DNA of 64,000 nucleotides from Microvirga sp. (GTDB lineage Bacteria; Pseudomonadota; Alphaproteobacteria; Rhizobiales; Beijerinckiaceae): NCBI RefSeq assembly GCF_014699075.1, contig NZ_JACXAB010000003.1, forward strand, positions 186,001 to 250,000, read 5' to 3'. The position numbers were made by a program, and so were the translations under genes. This document shows positions 46,718-55,846 of the stretch, piece by piece (the stretch's first letter is position 1; the number at the start of each line of letters is the position of its first letter). Under the pieces are notes generated by a model. That model made no database searches and was not told the origin of the DNA. It worked only from the letters and a program-made list of their open reading frames with translations.

Positions 46718-48693
46718 CAGAAGGCCTGCCCGATTCCGACATAGATGGCATAAGAGGGATCGCCGCGTTCCGGATTGACCGGAATGGCGACGTCGAGGCG
46801 GATGGGACCAATTCCCGTGTAGTAGCGAAGGCCCAAGCCGGCACCGATGCGGATTCGCTCGTCGAAATCCGGATAGCTCGACTCGAAGGCGGTGCCCGCA
46901 TCGACGAAAGGCACGATGCCGATGGTGTCGGTGACCTTGATCCGCGCTTCGAGCGATGCTTCCAGCAAGCTCCGCCCGCCGATCGGTTCGCCCAGGAAGG
47001 TCGGTCCCAGGGTCCTGTAGGTATAGCCGCGCACGGAGCCGCCGCCACCTGCGAAGAACCGCCGGTTGGCGGGAATCTCATCGAGATCTGCCCCGACAAT
47101 GGAGCCGAGGCCGATGCGCCCGGCCAGCACATAACGGGACTCCTCGTCCAGCGAGTAGTAGGCCGACGCACTCCCACGGGCGACCGTGATCGGAACCGAC
47201 GAGCCGAGAAACTCCGGGTAAGGCGTCACTGACGCAATTAGCCTGATGCCTTCGGTGGGATTGAGGGCGTTGTCGGTGGAATCGTAGCTGAGGGAGACGG
47301 GCAATCCCACGAGGGTGTAGTCGATCTGTCCGAGAACGTCCGAGGTCTGCCCCCGCTCGTATTCGATTCCGCCCTGGATCGAGAACGTCTCGCTGAAGCG
47401 GTGGCGGATGGCCGCGGTCGCGTTGACGAGGCGGCTGGTATAACCCTCCGTGCGGTCGCGCTCGACAAGAGCATCAACGAGCAGGTCGTTGCGGGTTCCC
47501 CACAGGGCGGGTTTCAGGAAGCTCGCGCGGAACCGGCCGCCGAGGTCGCTCCAATCGAAATCATCGTCCTCGTTCAGCTGGCCGCCATCCTCGGTCAGGT
47601 AGAAGAGATTGCCCTCAAACCTCAGCCGCTCGGCGCCGCCGAACAGGTTGCGATGCGCCCAGTAGGCTCTGAGCGCCGGTCCGTCCGTGGTCGAATACTG
47701 CGCCGACGCTCCGATGATGCGCGGCGGACGCTCGGTGAGTTCCACGAATAGCGGCAGGTTGCCATAAGCGTCGAGGGTCTCCGCTTCACGGATCCGCACC
47801 GAAGACAGCGCTTCGATCTGAGAGATCGATTTGCGCATCGAGGCCAGTTCCGCCGGCGAATAGGGATCGCCCGGCTCGGTGTAGATGAAGGAGCGCACCA
47901 CAGCCGGATCGACGCCCTCGGCGCCCTGGATCGTAATAGGGCCGATGCCCGCGCGAGGGCCGGGATTGACCGCGAGGCTCACATCCATCGCTTGTGCGGG
48001 GTGGATGACTACCGGCTCACGCCGCTCCACCTTGGCGAACGGGCGGGACTCGGCGCGGAAGTAATCGACGATGCGCGCTTCGGCGGCCAGGATATCGGCA
48101 GAGCGCGCCGGATCGCCCGGCTTGATCTGCACGATCCGCGGCGGCAACTCCCCCGGTGGAAAAGGCTGTCTGGTGCGAGCATCCAATATGGCAACATCCC
48201 GCAGGGCAAATTGGGGCCCGGGATCTGCGATGATCTGAACCGGCACGAGAGCCCGCGCACGATATCCTGCCACCGCGCGCGCTGCGGCCTCAGTGCGTGA
48301 AGACTGAAGCACCAAGGGAACACCTGCGACGTTGATTTCAATGCGGGCATTGTAATAGCCAGCCCCCCAGAGCGCATCGATCAGGCGCGGCAGATCGGCC
48401 TGTGCACGGGCCACCAGGGCTGCGGCATCGGGCGGAGGATCCGACTGGAGGCTCTGCAGCGTCGACGCATCCTTCAGCGTCTGCTCGAGATTTTTCGTGT
48501 CGCCGCCGACGGCGTAGTCGAGGGAATAAGGCAGGGCATCCGCGCTGGGAGGAGGCGGATCATCGCTCCCGCCGAACCACCCGAACAAATCGAATGCGAC
48601 AGCATGGGTCGAGGGCAGTCCACTGAACAGAACGCCTACCAGGAAGAGAAACGCTGTCCTTCGAATGGTGCTCAGCCACAGCACTTGGGGCAC
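46717..48693 (-). CDS. tamA: Outer-membrane assembly factor TamA (Omp85 family)
   Basis: 658 residues from the GTG at 48693 with GGGAG upstream. Signal peptide (TAFLFLVGVLFSGLPSTHAV), then POTRA-like domains (for example PVQIIADPGPQFALRDVAIL and VNPGPRAGIGPITIQGAEGV) and an Omp85 beta-barrel with the inward-fold motif region NRRFFAGGGGSVRGYTY and the terminal strand DPSYAIYVGIGQAF ending in Phe. It partners TamB, the next gene, in outer-membrane protein and lipid transport. 620 bases of non-coding sequence precede it. Confidence 0.95.
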   Translation of the reverse strand: MPQVLWLSTIRRTAFLFLVGVLFSGLPSTHAVAFDLFGWFGGSDDPPPPSADALPYSLDYAVGGDTKNLEQTLKDASTLQSLQSDPPPDAAALVARAQADLPRLIDALWGAGYYNARIEINVAGVPLVLQSSRTEAAARAVAGYRARALVPVQIIADPGPQFALRDVAILDARTRQPFPPGELPPRIVQIKPGDPARSADILAAEARIVDYFRAESRPFAKVERREPVVIHPAQAMDVSLAVNPGPRAGIGPITIQGAEGVDPAVVRSFIYTEPGDPYSPAELASMRKSISQIEALSSVRIREAETLDAYGNLPLFVELTERPPRIIGASAQYSTTDGPALRAYWAHRNLFGGAERLRFEGNLFYLTEDGGQLNEDDDFDWSDLGGRFRASFLKPALWGTRNDLLVDALVERDRTEGYTSRLVNATAAIRHRFSETFSIQGGIEYERGQTSDVLGQIDYTLVGLPVSLSYDSTDNALNPTEGIRLIASVTPYPEFLGSSVPITVARGSASAYYSLDEESRYVLAGRIGLGSIVGADLDEIPANRRFFAGGGGSVRGYTYRTLGPTFLGEPIGGRSLLEASLEARIKVTDTIGIVPFVDAGTAFESSYPDFDERIRIGAGLGLRYYTGIGPIRLDVAIPVNPERGDPSYAIYVGIGQAF

Positions 48694-49314
48694 TCTCTCC
48701 CTGATGCAACATCAATTCTTGTTCTTACAACACGTGCCCAGTGACTTCAGGGGCTGTGCTCTGACCTGTCGAGGTTCGTCAGGCGCGTACCTAACCATAG
48801 TTTCCCTAGCGGCAAAACCCCAGCCAGGCAATTTCAGGTTAATTGTTGATGAAACACATCAGCATCGGGAAAGAATGAGGAAAACATACATATTATTCAC
48901 ACAGTGGCATGCGTAGGCCGTGAGAATTCGCAGCAGAGCGAACTCATAATTGCGACGTGATGTTGCCACTATTTCGACATGTTATGAGACTGCTTGCGAG
49001 CCAATGATCTTCGATGCTTGCCATGCGGTATTGTTTCACATGAAACAAGAGCACTTTGCTTAACATGCTCATACCTCTGATGGCCAAGCTGATTGACCGC
49101 CTTATCCAACGGGTGTAATTTTCAAGGCAGCTGCAGGCAGATTTTAAGTTGCTGCGATGTATAAAGCAGCCGCCTCACAGCCGATGCTGATTGTTGAATG
49201 CGTTTTGGTTGCGGCTTCTTTGGTAGTGTCTCAATCAAAACATAGCTACGACGCAAAATTGAGTTGCGCCTTCTGCTTCAAATCCAAAGCCTGACAAGGC
49301 AAGGATGGTGAGGA
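48694..49314. other. 620-base AT-richer intergenic region, tamA / coxB
   Basis: No gene seen. It must contain the divergent promoters of tamA-tamB and the oxidase operon. AT content from about 48800 to 49250 is visibly higher than in flanking genes. It includes the parS-like site at 49032 and a short dyad GCTGC-N10-GCAGC near 49153. Confidence 0.6.
49032..49047. other. parS-like ParB-binding site
   Basis: TGTTTCACATGAAACA differs at one central base from the bacterial chromosomal parS consensus TGTTTCACGTGAAACA. The 8-2-8 dyad extends one base each side (TTGTTTCA / TGAAACAA). Found in non-coding DNA; no parA, parB or dnaA in the window. Confidence 0.5.
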
Positions 49315-50142
49315 ATGGCTGTAGCACTCATACTCGTTCTTGTCGCTGTCGGCTCAGTGGTCTTCCACCTCGTCAGCCCCTGGTGGTGGACGCCGATTGC
49401 ATCGAACTGGCGCTATATCGACAATACGATCATCATCACCTTCTGGATCACCGGCGCGGTTTTCGTCGCAGTCATCCTCTTCATGGCGTATTGCGTCTAC
49501 CGCTTTCGCCATCAGGCCGGACGGCAAGCCCATTACGAGCCCGAGAACAAGCGTCTGGAATGGTGGCTGACCATCGTCACGGGGGTTGGCGTCGCGGCCA
49601 TGCTGGCGCCTGGCCTCTTCGTATGGCAGCAGTTCATCACCGTACCCGACGATGCAACCGATATCGAGGTCTTCGGCCAGCAATGGCAATGGAGCTTCCG
49701 ACTGCCCGGACCGGACGGCCAACTCGCCACATCCGATACACGCCTGATCAGTCCCGACAATCCGCTTGGACTGAACCGCGACGATCCGAAGTCCCATGAT
49801 GATGTCGTCATCGAAGGCGGTGAGCTGCATCTACCGGTCAACAGGCCGATCAAGGCCCTCCTGCGCTCTCCCGACGTCCTCCATAATTTCTACGTTCCGG
49901 AGATGCGAGCCAAGATGGATCTCGTGCCAGGTCAGATCTCCTACATCTGGTTCACCCCGACGAGAACCGGAACTTTCGAGATCCTCTGCGCCGAATTGTG
50001 TGGCGTCGGGCATCCGCAGATGCGGGGCAAGGTCATCGTTCAGGAGGAGAGCGAATACCAGGCATGGCTGCAGGAGAAGGTGGCGACAAGCTTCGCGCGC
50101 TTGACGCCGGACACCCGGAACGGGGCTGTCGTGCCTGATTGA
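49315..50142 (+). CDS. coxB: Cytochrome c oxidase subunit II
   Basis: 275 residues. Two N-terminal membrane helices (NTIIITFWITGAVFVAVILF and LEWWLTIVTGVGVAAMLAPG), then a periplasmic cupredoxin domain. FGQQWQWSFRLPG is the aromatic electron-entry region and DVLHNFYVPEMRAKMDLVPG plus ILCAELCGVGHPQM supply the complete CuA ligand set (His, Cys, Glu, Cys, His, Met). There is no fused cytochrome c domain. First gene of a five-gene operon; the next gene's ribosome-binding site follows directly. Together the set resembles alternative aa3-type clusters such as Bradyrhizobium coxMNOP. Confidence 0.95.
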   Translation: MAVALILVLVAVGSVVFHLVSPWWWTPIASNWRYIDNTIIITFWITGAVFVAVILFMAYCVYRFRHQAGRQAHYEPENKRLEWWLTIVTGVGVAAMLAPGLFVWQQFITVPDDATDIEVFGQQWQWSFRLPGPDGQLATSDTRLISPDNPLGLNRDDPKSHDDVVIEGGELHLPVNRPIKALLRSPDVLHNFYVPEMRAKMDLVPGQISYIWFTPTRTGTFEILCAELCGVGHPQMRGKVIVQEESEYQAWLQEKVATSFARLTPDTRNGAVVPD

Positions 50143-50180
50143 GCGAAGTGAAAGAACGGAGAATTGGGGAGAGCATCCTG

Positions 50181-51962
50181 ATGGTCGACGTCCCACTTGG
50201 ATCGGCAGGAGTGGTCGCAGCGCCCGATGTCGAGGACGTCGAGCTCTACCATCCGCACAGCTGGGTGACGAAATACGTCTTCAGCCAGGACGCAAAGGTC
50301 ATCGCCATCCAGTACTCCTTCGTGGCTCTTTCAGTCGGCCTCATCGCCCTCGTCCTGTCATGGCTGATGCGCCTGCAACTAGGGTTCCCGGGCGTCTTCT
50401 CCTTCATCGACGCCAATGCCTATTACCAGTTCATCACCATGCACGGCATGATGATGGTGGTTTACGTGCTCACCGCGCTCTTTCTCGGCGGCTTCGGCAA
50501 CTATCTCATCCCGCTGATGGTCGGCGCGCGCGACATGGTCTTCCCCTATGTCAACATGCTCAGCTTCTGGGTCTATTTCCTGGCGGTGCTCATCCTCGTA
50601 GCGAGCTTTTTCATACCAGGCGGGCCCACCGGCGCCGGCTGGACGCTCTACCCGCCCCAGGCCATCACGACGGGAACGCCGGGCGGGCAGGACTGGGGCA
50701 TCATCCTGATGCTCATGTCGCTCATGGTGTTCATCATCGGCTTCACCATGGGTGGCCTGAACTACGTGGTGACGGTTCTGCAGGCGCGCGCACGCGGCAT
50801 GACGCTGATGCGCATGCCGCTCACCGTCTGGGGCATCTTCACCGCAAGCTTTATGGCGCTGCTCGCTTTTCCGGCCTTGTTCGTCGGCGCCGTGATGATG
50901 CTATTCGACCGGGTCCTCGGCACCAGCTTCTTCATGCCGGCTATGGTCGAGATGGGACAGCCCCTTGACCGCAACGGCGGCAGCCCCCTGCTCTTTCAGC
51001 ACCTCTTCTGGTTCTTCGGACACCCGGAGGTCTACATTGTCGCCCTGCCGGCCTTCGGCATTGTGTCTGACCTCATCAGCACCCACGCACGGCGCAACAT
51101 CTTCGGCTATCGCATGATGGTCTGGGCGCTGCTCGCCATCGGGGCGCTGAGCTTCATTGTTTGGGCGCACCACATGTATGTGAGTGGCATGAACCCCTAT
51201 TTCGGGTTCTTCTTCGCCACCACCACGCTGATCATCGCAGTGCCGACGGCGATCAAGGTCTATAACTGGATCCTTACGCTTTGGCGGGGCGACATTCATC
51301 TTAACGTTCCCATGCTGTTTGCGCTCGCCTTCATCGTCACCTTCGTGAACGGCGGCCTCACCGGGCTTTTCCTCGGCAACGTGGTCGTGGACGTTCCCCT
51401 CTCGGACACGATGTTCGTCGTTGCGCATTTCCACATGGTTATGGGCGTAGCGCCGATCCTGGTGATCTTCGGCGCGATCTATCACTGGTATCCGAAGGTG
51501 ACCGGGCGGATGCTGAACGATGCCCTTGGCAAGCTGCACTTCTGGGTCACGTTCCTTGGCGCGTATGCGATCTTTTTCCCCATGCATTATCTCGGTCTGA
51601 TGGGGATCCCGCGCCGCTACCACGACATCGCCGACATGGCCTTCGTGCCTCCCTCAGCGCACACGCTCAATGCATTCATCACCATCGTGGCCCTGATCGT
51701 CGGCGCAGCCCAGCTGGCCTTCGTGTTCAACCTCTTCTGGAGCCTGCGCCACGGCAGGAACTCTGGCGGCAACCCCTGGCGCGCCACTACTCTGGAATGG
51801 CAGACGCCCGAAACTCCACCGCCTCATGGCAATTGGGGTAATGATCTGCCCGTCGTCTACCGCTGGGCCTACGACTACAGCGTGCCGGGAGCCGATCAGG
51901 ATTTCCTCCCACAGAACCAACCGGGACCTTCACGCGCTGCACCGGGAGCAGGCCATGGGTAG
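50181..51962 (+). CDS. ctaD: Cytochrome c oxidase subunit I
   Basis: 593 residues from the ATG at 50181, with GGGGAGAG seven bases upstream; a TTG at 50139 overlapping coxB is the longer alternative. Twelve-helix haem-copper core: FITMHGMMMV (haem a His), GNYLIPLMVGARDMVFP (D-channel Asp), FWFFGHPEVYIVALPAFGI (CuB His, Glu and cross-linked Tyr), IVWAHHMYVSGM (CuB His pair) and FVVAHFHMVMGVAP (haem a3 and a His). The E in GHPEVY marks an A1-type proton-pumping oxidase. Its end overlaps the first subunit III gene by 8 bases. Confidence 0.96.
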   Translation: MVDVPLGSAGVVAAPDVEDVELYHPHSWVTKYVFSQDAKVIAIQYSFVALSVGLIALVLSWLMRLQLGFPGVFSFIDANAYYQFITMHGMMMVVYVLTALFLGGFGNYLIPLMVGARDMVFPYVNMLSFWVYFLAVLILVASFFIPGGPTGAGWTLYPPQAITTGTPGGQDWGIILMLMSLMVFIIGFTMGGLNYVVTVLQARARGMTLMRMPLTVWGIFTASFMALLAFPALFVGAVMMLFDRVLGTSFFMPAMVEMGQPLDRNGGSPLLFQHLFWFFGHPEVYIVALPAFGIVSDLISTHARRNIFGYRMMVWALLAIGALSFIVWAHHMYVSGMNPYFGFFFATTTLIIAVPTAIKVYNWILTLWRGDIHLNVPMLFALAFIVTFVNGGLTGLFLGNVVVDVPLSDTMFVVAHFHMVMGVAPILVIFGAIYHWYPKVTGRMLNDALGKLHFWVTFLGAYAIFFPMHYLGLMGIPRRYHDIADMAFVPPSAHTLNAFITIVALIVGAAQLAFVFNLFWSLRHGRNSGGNPWRATTLEWQTPETPPPHGNWGNDLPVVYRWAYDYSVPGADQDFLPQNQPGPSRAAPGAGHG

Positions 51963-52659
51963 CATCCTGTTCTTCCTGAGCATTCTGGCGATCATCGCGA
52001 CTTGGTGGCTCTCGCGGCAGGGCCTCGCATCAAAGCCGTGGCTGGAGCAAGGCGAAGCAGCCGCTCTGCCGAACCTGTCTGTTCGCTCGGCGGCTCCGGC
52101 GACAATCGGTCTGCGCGTCTTCCTGGCTGTCGTCGGCTCCTTCTTCGCACTGTTCATCAGCGCCTATTCGATGCGGATGCAGCTCCCCGACTGGCGCACT
52201 CTGCCGCTCCCGCCAATCCTCTGGCTCAACACGATCATGCTCGTCCTGAGCAGCATTGCACTCCATGGCGCGATGGTCGCCGTGCGTCGAGGCGAGAGGA
52301 ACGAGCTCAAGATCAGCCTGATTGCGGCCGGCGTCGCAGCCCTGGCCTTCCTGTCGGGGCAGCTCGTCGCTTGGCAGCAACTGGCGGGCGAAGGCTATCG
52401 CCTCACCGCCAACCCGGCCAATGACTTCTTCTACGTTCTGACCGGAGCGCACGGTCTTCATCTTCTGGGCGGGCTGGTGGCACTGGCCCGTACCACCGAG
52501 AAAGCATGGCGTGTGCCAGCAACGGAGCACCTGCGCCTGCCGGTCGAGCTCTGCGCCACCTACTGGCACTTCCTTCTTCTTCTCTGGCTTGTTCTTCTGA
52601 GCATCTGGACAGGCTGGGCAGGCGAAATCATCGACATATGCCGGCAGTTACTGACTTGA
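51955..52659 (+). CDS. Cytochrome c oxidase subunit III, first copy
   Basis: 234 residues from the ATG at 51955, overlapping the subunit I stop by 8 bases. Membrane protein with about six to seven helices: a short N-terminal helix (ILFFLSILAIIATWWLS) and then the COX3 core, including YVLTGAHGLHLLGGLVALAR and LCATYWHFLLLLWLVLLSIW. Divergent from the second subunit III next to it. Subunit III stabilises the proton-pumping core; the significance of two copies is unclear. Confidence 0.88.
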   Translation: MGSILFFLSILAIIATWWLSRQGLASKPWLEQGEAAALPNLSVRSAAPATIGLRVFLAVVGSFFALFISAYSMRMQLPDWRTLPLPPILWLNTIMLVLSSIALHGAMVAVRRGERNELKISLIAAGVAALAFLSGQLVAWQQLAGEGYRLTANPANDFFYVLTGAHGLHLLGGLVALARTTEKAWRVPATEHLRLPVELCATYWHFLLLLWLVLLSIWTGWAGEIIDICRQLLT

Positions 52660-52667
52660 GAGAGTTT

Positions 52668-53396
52668 ATGCCCATGGCGGAACAGGCTGTGACGGACACG
52701 ACCCACACCTATCCCGAGGCTTCGGACCTGCGAAGCATAGCGGCCGACTTCTCCTCAGACCGGCAGGCCTTCAGGAACGTTTCCTGGGGAAAGGCCATGA
52801 TGTGGATCTTTCTCCTCAGCGACACCTTCGTGTTCAGCTGTTTTCTGATCTCCTACATGACCGCACGCATGTCCACGACGGTACCATGGCCGAATGCAAG
52901 CGAGGTGTTTGCGCTGACCATCGGCGGCGTCACCCTGCCCCTCATCCTGATCGCGATCATGACCTTCGTGCTGATCAGCAGCAGCGGCACCATGGCCATG
53001 GCAGTGAATTTCGCCTATCGCCGCGACCGTCGAAAGACTGCGATCCTGATGCTGGCGACGGCCCTGCTCGGAGCCACCTTCGTTGGCATGCAGGCCTTTG
53101 AATGGTCCAAGCTGATCCATGAGGGTGTTCGCCCATGGTCCAATCCCTGGGGCGCTGCCCAGTTCGGCTCCAGCTTCTTCATGATCACGGGCTTTCATGG
53201 CACCCATGTGAGCTTCGGCGTGCTGTTCCTCCTGATCGTCGCCAGAAAGGTCTGGCGGGGCGACTATGAGCATCAAAGACGAGGCTTCTTCACGAGTCGC
53301 AGAGGAGATTACGAGGCGGTCGAGATCATGGGCCTCTATTGGCACTTTGTCGACCTGGTCTGGGTCTTCATCTTCGCCTTCTTCTATCTCTGGTGA
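52668..53396 (+). CDS. Cytochrome c oxidase subunit III, second copy
   Basis: 242 residues from the ATG at 52668 (MPMAEQAVTD; GAGAGAG just upstream, ATG at 52674 also possible). Seven-helix haem-copper oxidase subunit III: KAMMWIFLLSDTFVFSCFLI, FVGMQAFEWSKLIHEGV, FFMITGFHGTHVSFGVLFL and VEIMGLYWHFVDLVWVFIF. Better conserved than the preceding copy. Nine bases after it and part of the same operon. Confidence 0.92.
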   Translation: MPMAEQAVTDTTHTYPEASDLRSIAADFSSDRQAFRNVSWGKAMMWIFLLSDTFVFSCFLISYMTARMSTTVPWPNASEVFALTIGGVTLPLILIAIMTFVLISSSGTMAMAVNFAYRRDRRKTAILMLATALLGATFVGMQAFEWSKLIHEGVRPWSNPWGAAQFGSSFFMITGFHGTHVSFGVLFLLIVARKVWRGDYEHQRRGFFTSRRGDYEAVEIMGLYWHFVDLVWVFIFAFFYLW

Positions 53397-53404
53397 GCAC
53401 GGTC

Positions 53405-53740
53405 ATGGCACAGGCATCCGCCCATGGGCAGGGACAGCAGCATCCGATCAGACTTTATCTTGTGGTTTGGGTTTGGCTTTTCGTCCTGAGTGCCTGCTCG
53501 TACTTCGTCGATTATTTCCAGGTTCAGGGGCTCCTGAGATATTCACTCATTCTGCTGTTCATGATGCTGAAAGCCGGGCTAATCATGGCCATCTTCATGC
53601 ATATGGCTTGGGAGCGCCTCTCGCTGGTCTATGCCATCCTGGTACCAATCAGCGCCGTGCTGGTTTTCGTGGCGATCATGGTGTTGGAGTCGGATTACAC
53701 GCTTCTGTCCCGAGTCTCGTTCTTCGTTTCAGGCACCTGA
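53405..53740 (+). CDS. Cytochrome c oxidase subunit IV family protein
   Basis: 111 residues from the ATG at 53405, eight bases after the second subunit III gene. Three membrane helices (LYLVVWVWLFVLSACSYFVD, LILLFMMLKAGLIMAIFMHM, LVPISAVLVFVAIMVLESDY), with LKAGLIMAIFMHMAWE the recognisable COX4-prokaryote segment. Helps assemble or stabilise the oxidase. Last gene of the operon. Confidence 0.9.
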   Translation: MAQASAHGQGQQHPIRLYLVVWVWLFVLSACSYFVDYFQVQGLLRYSLILLFMMLKAGLIMAIFMHMAWERLSLVYAILVPISAVLVFVAIMVLESDYTLLSRVSFFVSGT

Positions 53741-53748
53741 TCAGCATA

Positions 53749-53775
53749 AAGGCGGCCCTTGAAGCGGACCGCCTT
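53749..53775. terminator. Possible terminator after the oxidase operon
   Basis: AAGGCGG (53749-53755) pairs with CCGCCTT (53769-53775), loop of 13, in the 56-base gap between the convergent oxidase operon and DUF2189 gene. No T tract; modest support. Confidence 0.4.
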
Positions 53776-53796
53776 CAGCCTTCGCCAGCACTCAAG

Positions 53797-54621
53797 TCAT
53801 ACGGCAGGATGAGCCTCATCAGGATGGGGAGGCTCCACCACCCGGCGATACAGATGCCAGGTTGCATGTCCGAGCACCGGCATGACGATGGCGAGCCCCA
53901 CGAAGAGCGGGAGGGATCCGACGAGGAGACCTGCTGCCACGACCAGGCCCCACAGGGCCATCGTGAGCGGGTTCATCACCACGGCCTTGATGGACGTATA
54001 GATCGCTACGGCCACTCCCACATCCCGGTCGAGAAGCAGCGGGAACGAGATGACGCTGATGCTCAGAACCGCGACGGCGAAGCAGAATCCGAGAATGTTG
54101 CCGATGACGATCAGTCTCATGCCCTCGGAGGTTGCGAGCACCTGATTGATAAACCCGGAGTACGAAGCGGGCACCTCATAGCCGAAGATGGACTGGTACA
54201 ACATGCGCGCCGATGTCAGCCATACGAGGAAGATCACGAGCAACACAACGCCGAGTGCGGCGATCGCAGGAATCGATGGCGATTTCAGAACATCGAAGGC
54301 ATCCTGCCAGGAGGTGCTGAGACCGAGCTCCCGCCGCCTGCTGATCTCATAAAGGCCGATCGCCGCAAACGGCCCCACCAGGGCGAAGCCCGAAGCCAAC
54401 GGGTAGAGCAGCGGCACCGCATTGTTGCTGAATGTCAGCGCTGCGAGGCACACGCCGAGAATAGGATAGATCAGCCCGAGAAATACGAGGTGGGACGGCA
54501 TGGCCCAGAAATCGTCGAACCCTCTTGCCAATGCCTCTTTCAGATCGGCCGGTGTGATCTTCCTGACGACCGGATGGGCCGGGGTTTCGGTTGCACCGGC
54601 GACAATGTGAAAATGGGCCAT
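53797..54621 (-). CDS. DUF2189 integral membrane protein
   Basis: 274 residues from the ATG at 54621 (GGAG five bases upstream); the frame is open to 54708 but the extension is not membrane-like. Six or so helices. Matches DUF2189 (predicted integral membrane protein), for example LKEALARGFDDFWAMPSHLV, ALVGPFAAIGLYEISRRREL, SFPLLLDRDVGVAVAIYTSI and MPVLGHATWHLYRRVVEP. The family often sits near cytochrome oxidase genes, as here, but its function is unknown. Converges on the oxidase operon. Confidence 0.88.
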   Translation of the reverse strand: MAHFHIVAGATETPAHPVVRKITPADLKEALARGFDDFWAMPSHLVFLGLIYPILGVCLAALTFSNNAVPLLYPLASGFALVGPFAAIGLYEISRRRELGLSTSWQDAFDVLKSPSIPAIAALGVVLLVIFLVWLTSARMLYQSIFGYEVPASYSGFINQVLATSEGMRLIVIGNILGFCFAVAVLSISVISFPLLLDRDVGVAVAIYTSIKAVVMNPLTMALWGLVVAAGLLVGSLPLFVGLAIVMPVLGHATWHLYRRVVEPPHPDEAHPAV

Positions 54622-54942
54622 AAGCGCTCCTCCAGGGCTGAACCTTGGCAGTTGAGACACGGCCATGCGCGGCAATGCAACGGTCACGCTTAGCCGTAAC
54701 CTATGCAATGACTATACGCTCGAAAGAGGGCGATGTCGCCCTTGAATGGATTCACAGGCAGGAGGAATGACCATTCCATTCTTCCCTATGGATTGGCGCA
54801 GTGCAGCATCGCCTGCTGTTGGCGATTTCGAATCTTTCTCTTGCAGGTCCGATCAACCCCATGCTTGGCTTTATGGATCGAGCCTATGGCAGGGAATGCA
54901 TTCCCCGCCGGCTTTGGAATCATAGGATCAAGGAGGCCCGCA
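54622..54942. other. 320-base region between DUF2189 and methyltransferase genes
   Basis: Probable divergent promoters. One short dyad, AGGGCGA (54727-54733) / TCGCCCT (54736-54742), with two bases between. No gene of its own; the upstream extension of the methyltransferase frame looks non-coding. Confidence 0.5.
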
Positions 54943-55716
54943 TTGGCAGATTGGAATGCTGGACAATACCTCAAATTCGAAGACGAGCGGACACGGCCTG
55001 CGATCGACTTGATCGGCCGTGTTCCCTTGAGGGAGATCCGCAGTGCCGTCGATATCGGGTGCGGCCCCGGAAACAGCACGGAATTGATCGTCAGGCGCTA
55101 CCCCGATGCGCGCGTGCTCGGCGTCGACAACTCGCCCGATATGCTCGCCAAGGCGCGACTTCGTGTGCCGGAGGTCAGTTTCCAGGAGGCGGATATTGCG
55201 ACTTGGAGTCCGGACGAGCGCTACGATCTGGTCTTCGCCAACGCCGTCCTGCAATGGCTGCCCGACCATCGGCGCCTGCTTGCACGCCTCGCCTCTTCTC
55301 TGGAAGCAGGAGGCTGCCTTGCCGTTCAGATGCCCAACAACCTGCATGAGCCCTCGCACAGGCTCATGCGGAAGGTCGCGCAGGAGGGGCCCTGGGCGGG
55401 GAAGCTCAAAGATGCGTCCGTTTCCCGGGAGGAGATCGGATCGTTTGAGGATTACTATTCCTGGCTGCTTGAGGCGGGATGCTCGGCGGATCTGTGGCAG
55501 ACGACCTATGTTCATCCCCTGGCGGATGCGGCGGCCATCGTCGAGTGGCTCAAAGGTACGGGGCTGAGGCCCTATCTCGATCCTCTCTCGCCAGAGGAGC
55601 AATCCGGGTTTCTGGATCAATATCACGCAGAGATCGAGAAGGCCTATCCGGCTCAACGGGACGGCAGGGTTCTTCTGCGCTTTCCACGCCTGTTTATGGT
55701 TGCTCAAAAACAGTGA
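54943..55716 (+). CDS. tam: Trans-aconitate methyltransferase-like SAM methyltransferase
   Basis: 257 residues from the TTG at 54943. That start is unusual but is supported by AAGGAGG six bases upstream and by alignment: [20 protein letters not shown] corresponds to the Tam N-terminus. Class I fold: [20 protein letters not shown] (SAM loop), [42 protein letters not shown]. Tam methylates trans-aconitate, which forms spontaneously from the citrate-cycle intermediate and inhibits aconitase. Single-gene unit. Confidence 0.92.
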   Translation: MADWNAGQYLKFEDERTRPAIDLIGRVPLREIRSAVDIGCGPGNSTELIVRRYPDARVLGVDNSPDMLAKARLRVPEVSFQEADIATWSPDERYDLVFANAVLQWLPDHRRLLARLASSLEAGGCLAVQMPNNLHEPSHRLMRKVAQEGPWAGKLKDASVSREEIGSFEDYYSWLLEAGCSADLWQTTYVHPLADAAAIVEWLKGTGLRPYLDPLSPEEQSGFLDQYHAEIEKAYPAQRDGRVLLRFPRLFMVAQKQ

Positions 55717-55846
55717 GGTCTGACACGCCCTCCGAAGGGTGACATCCGGCACATCGCTCGCTATCCCGAATCCTCCATATTACAGACGAAAGGCGTCCTT
55801 GAGTCCTCCAGGACGACAGCCAGTTCTTTGGCAGCGGAGAAACATC

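Noticed and set aside
54733..54942. 70-residue N-terminal extension of the trans-aconitate methyltransferase
   Set aside because: Not part of the family and without a ribosome-binding site, whereas the TTG at 54943 has AAGGAGG at ideal distance.
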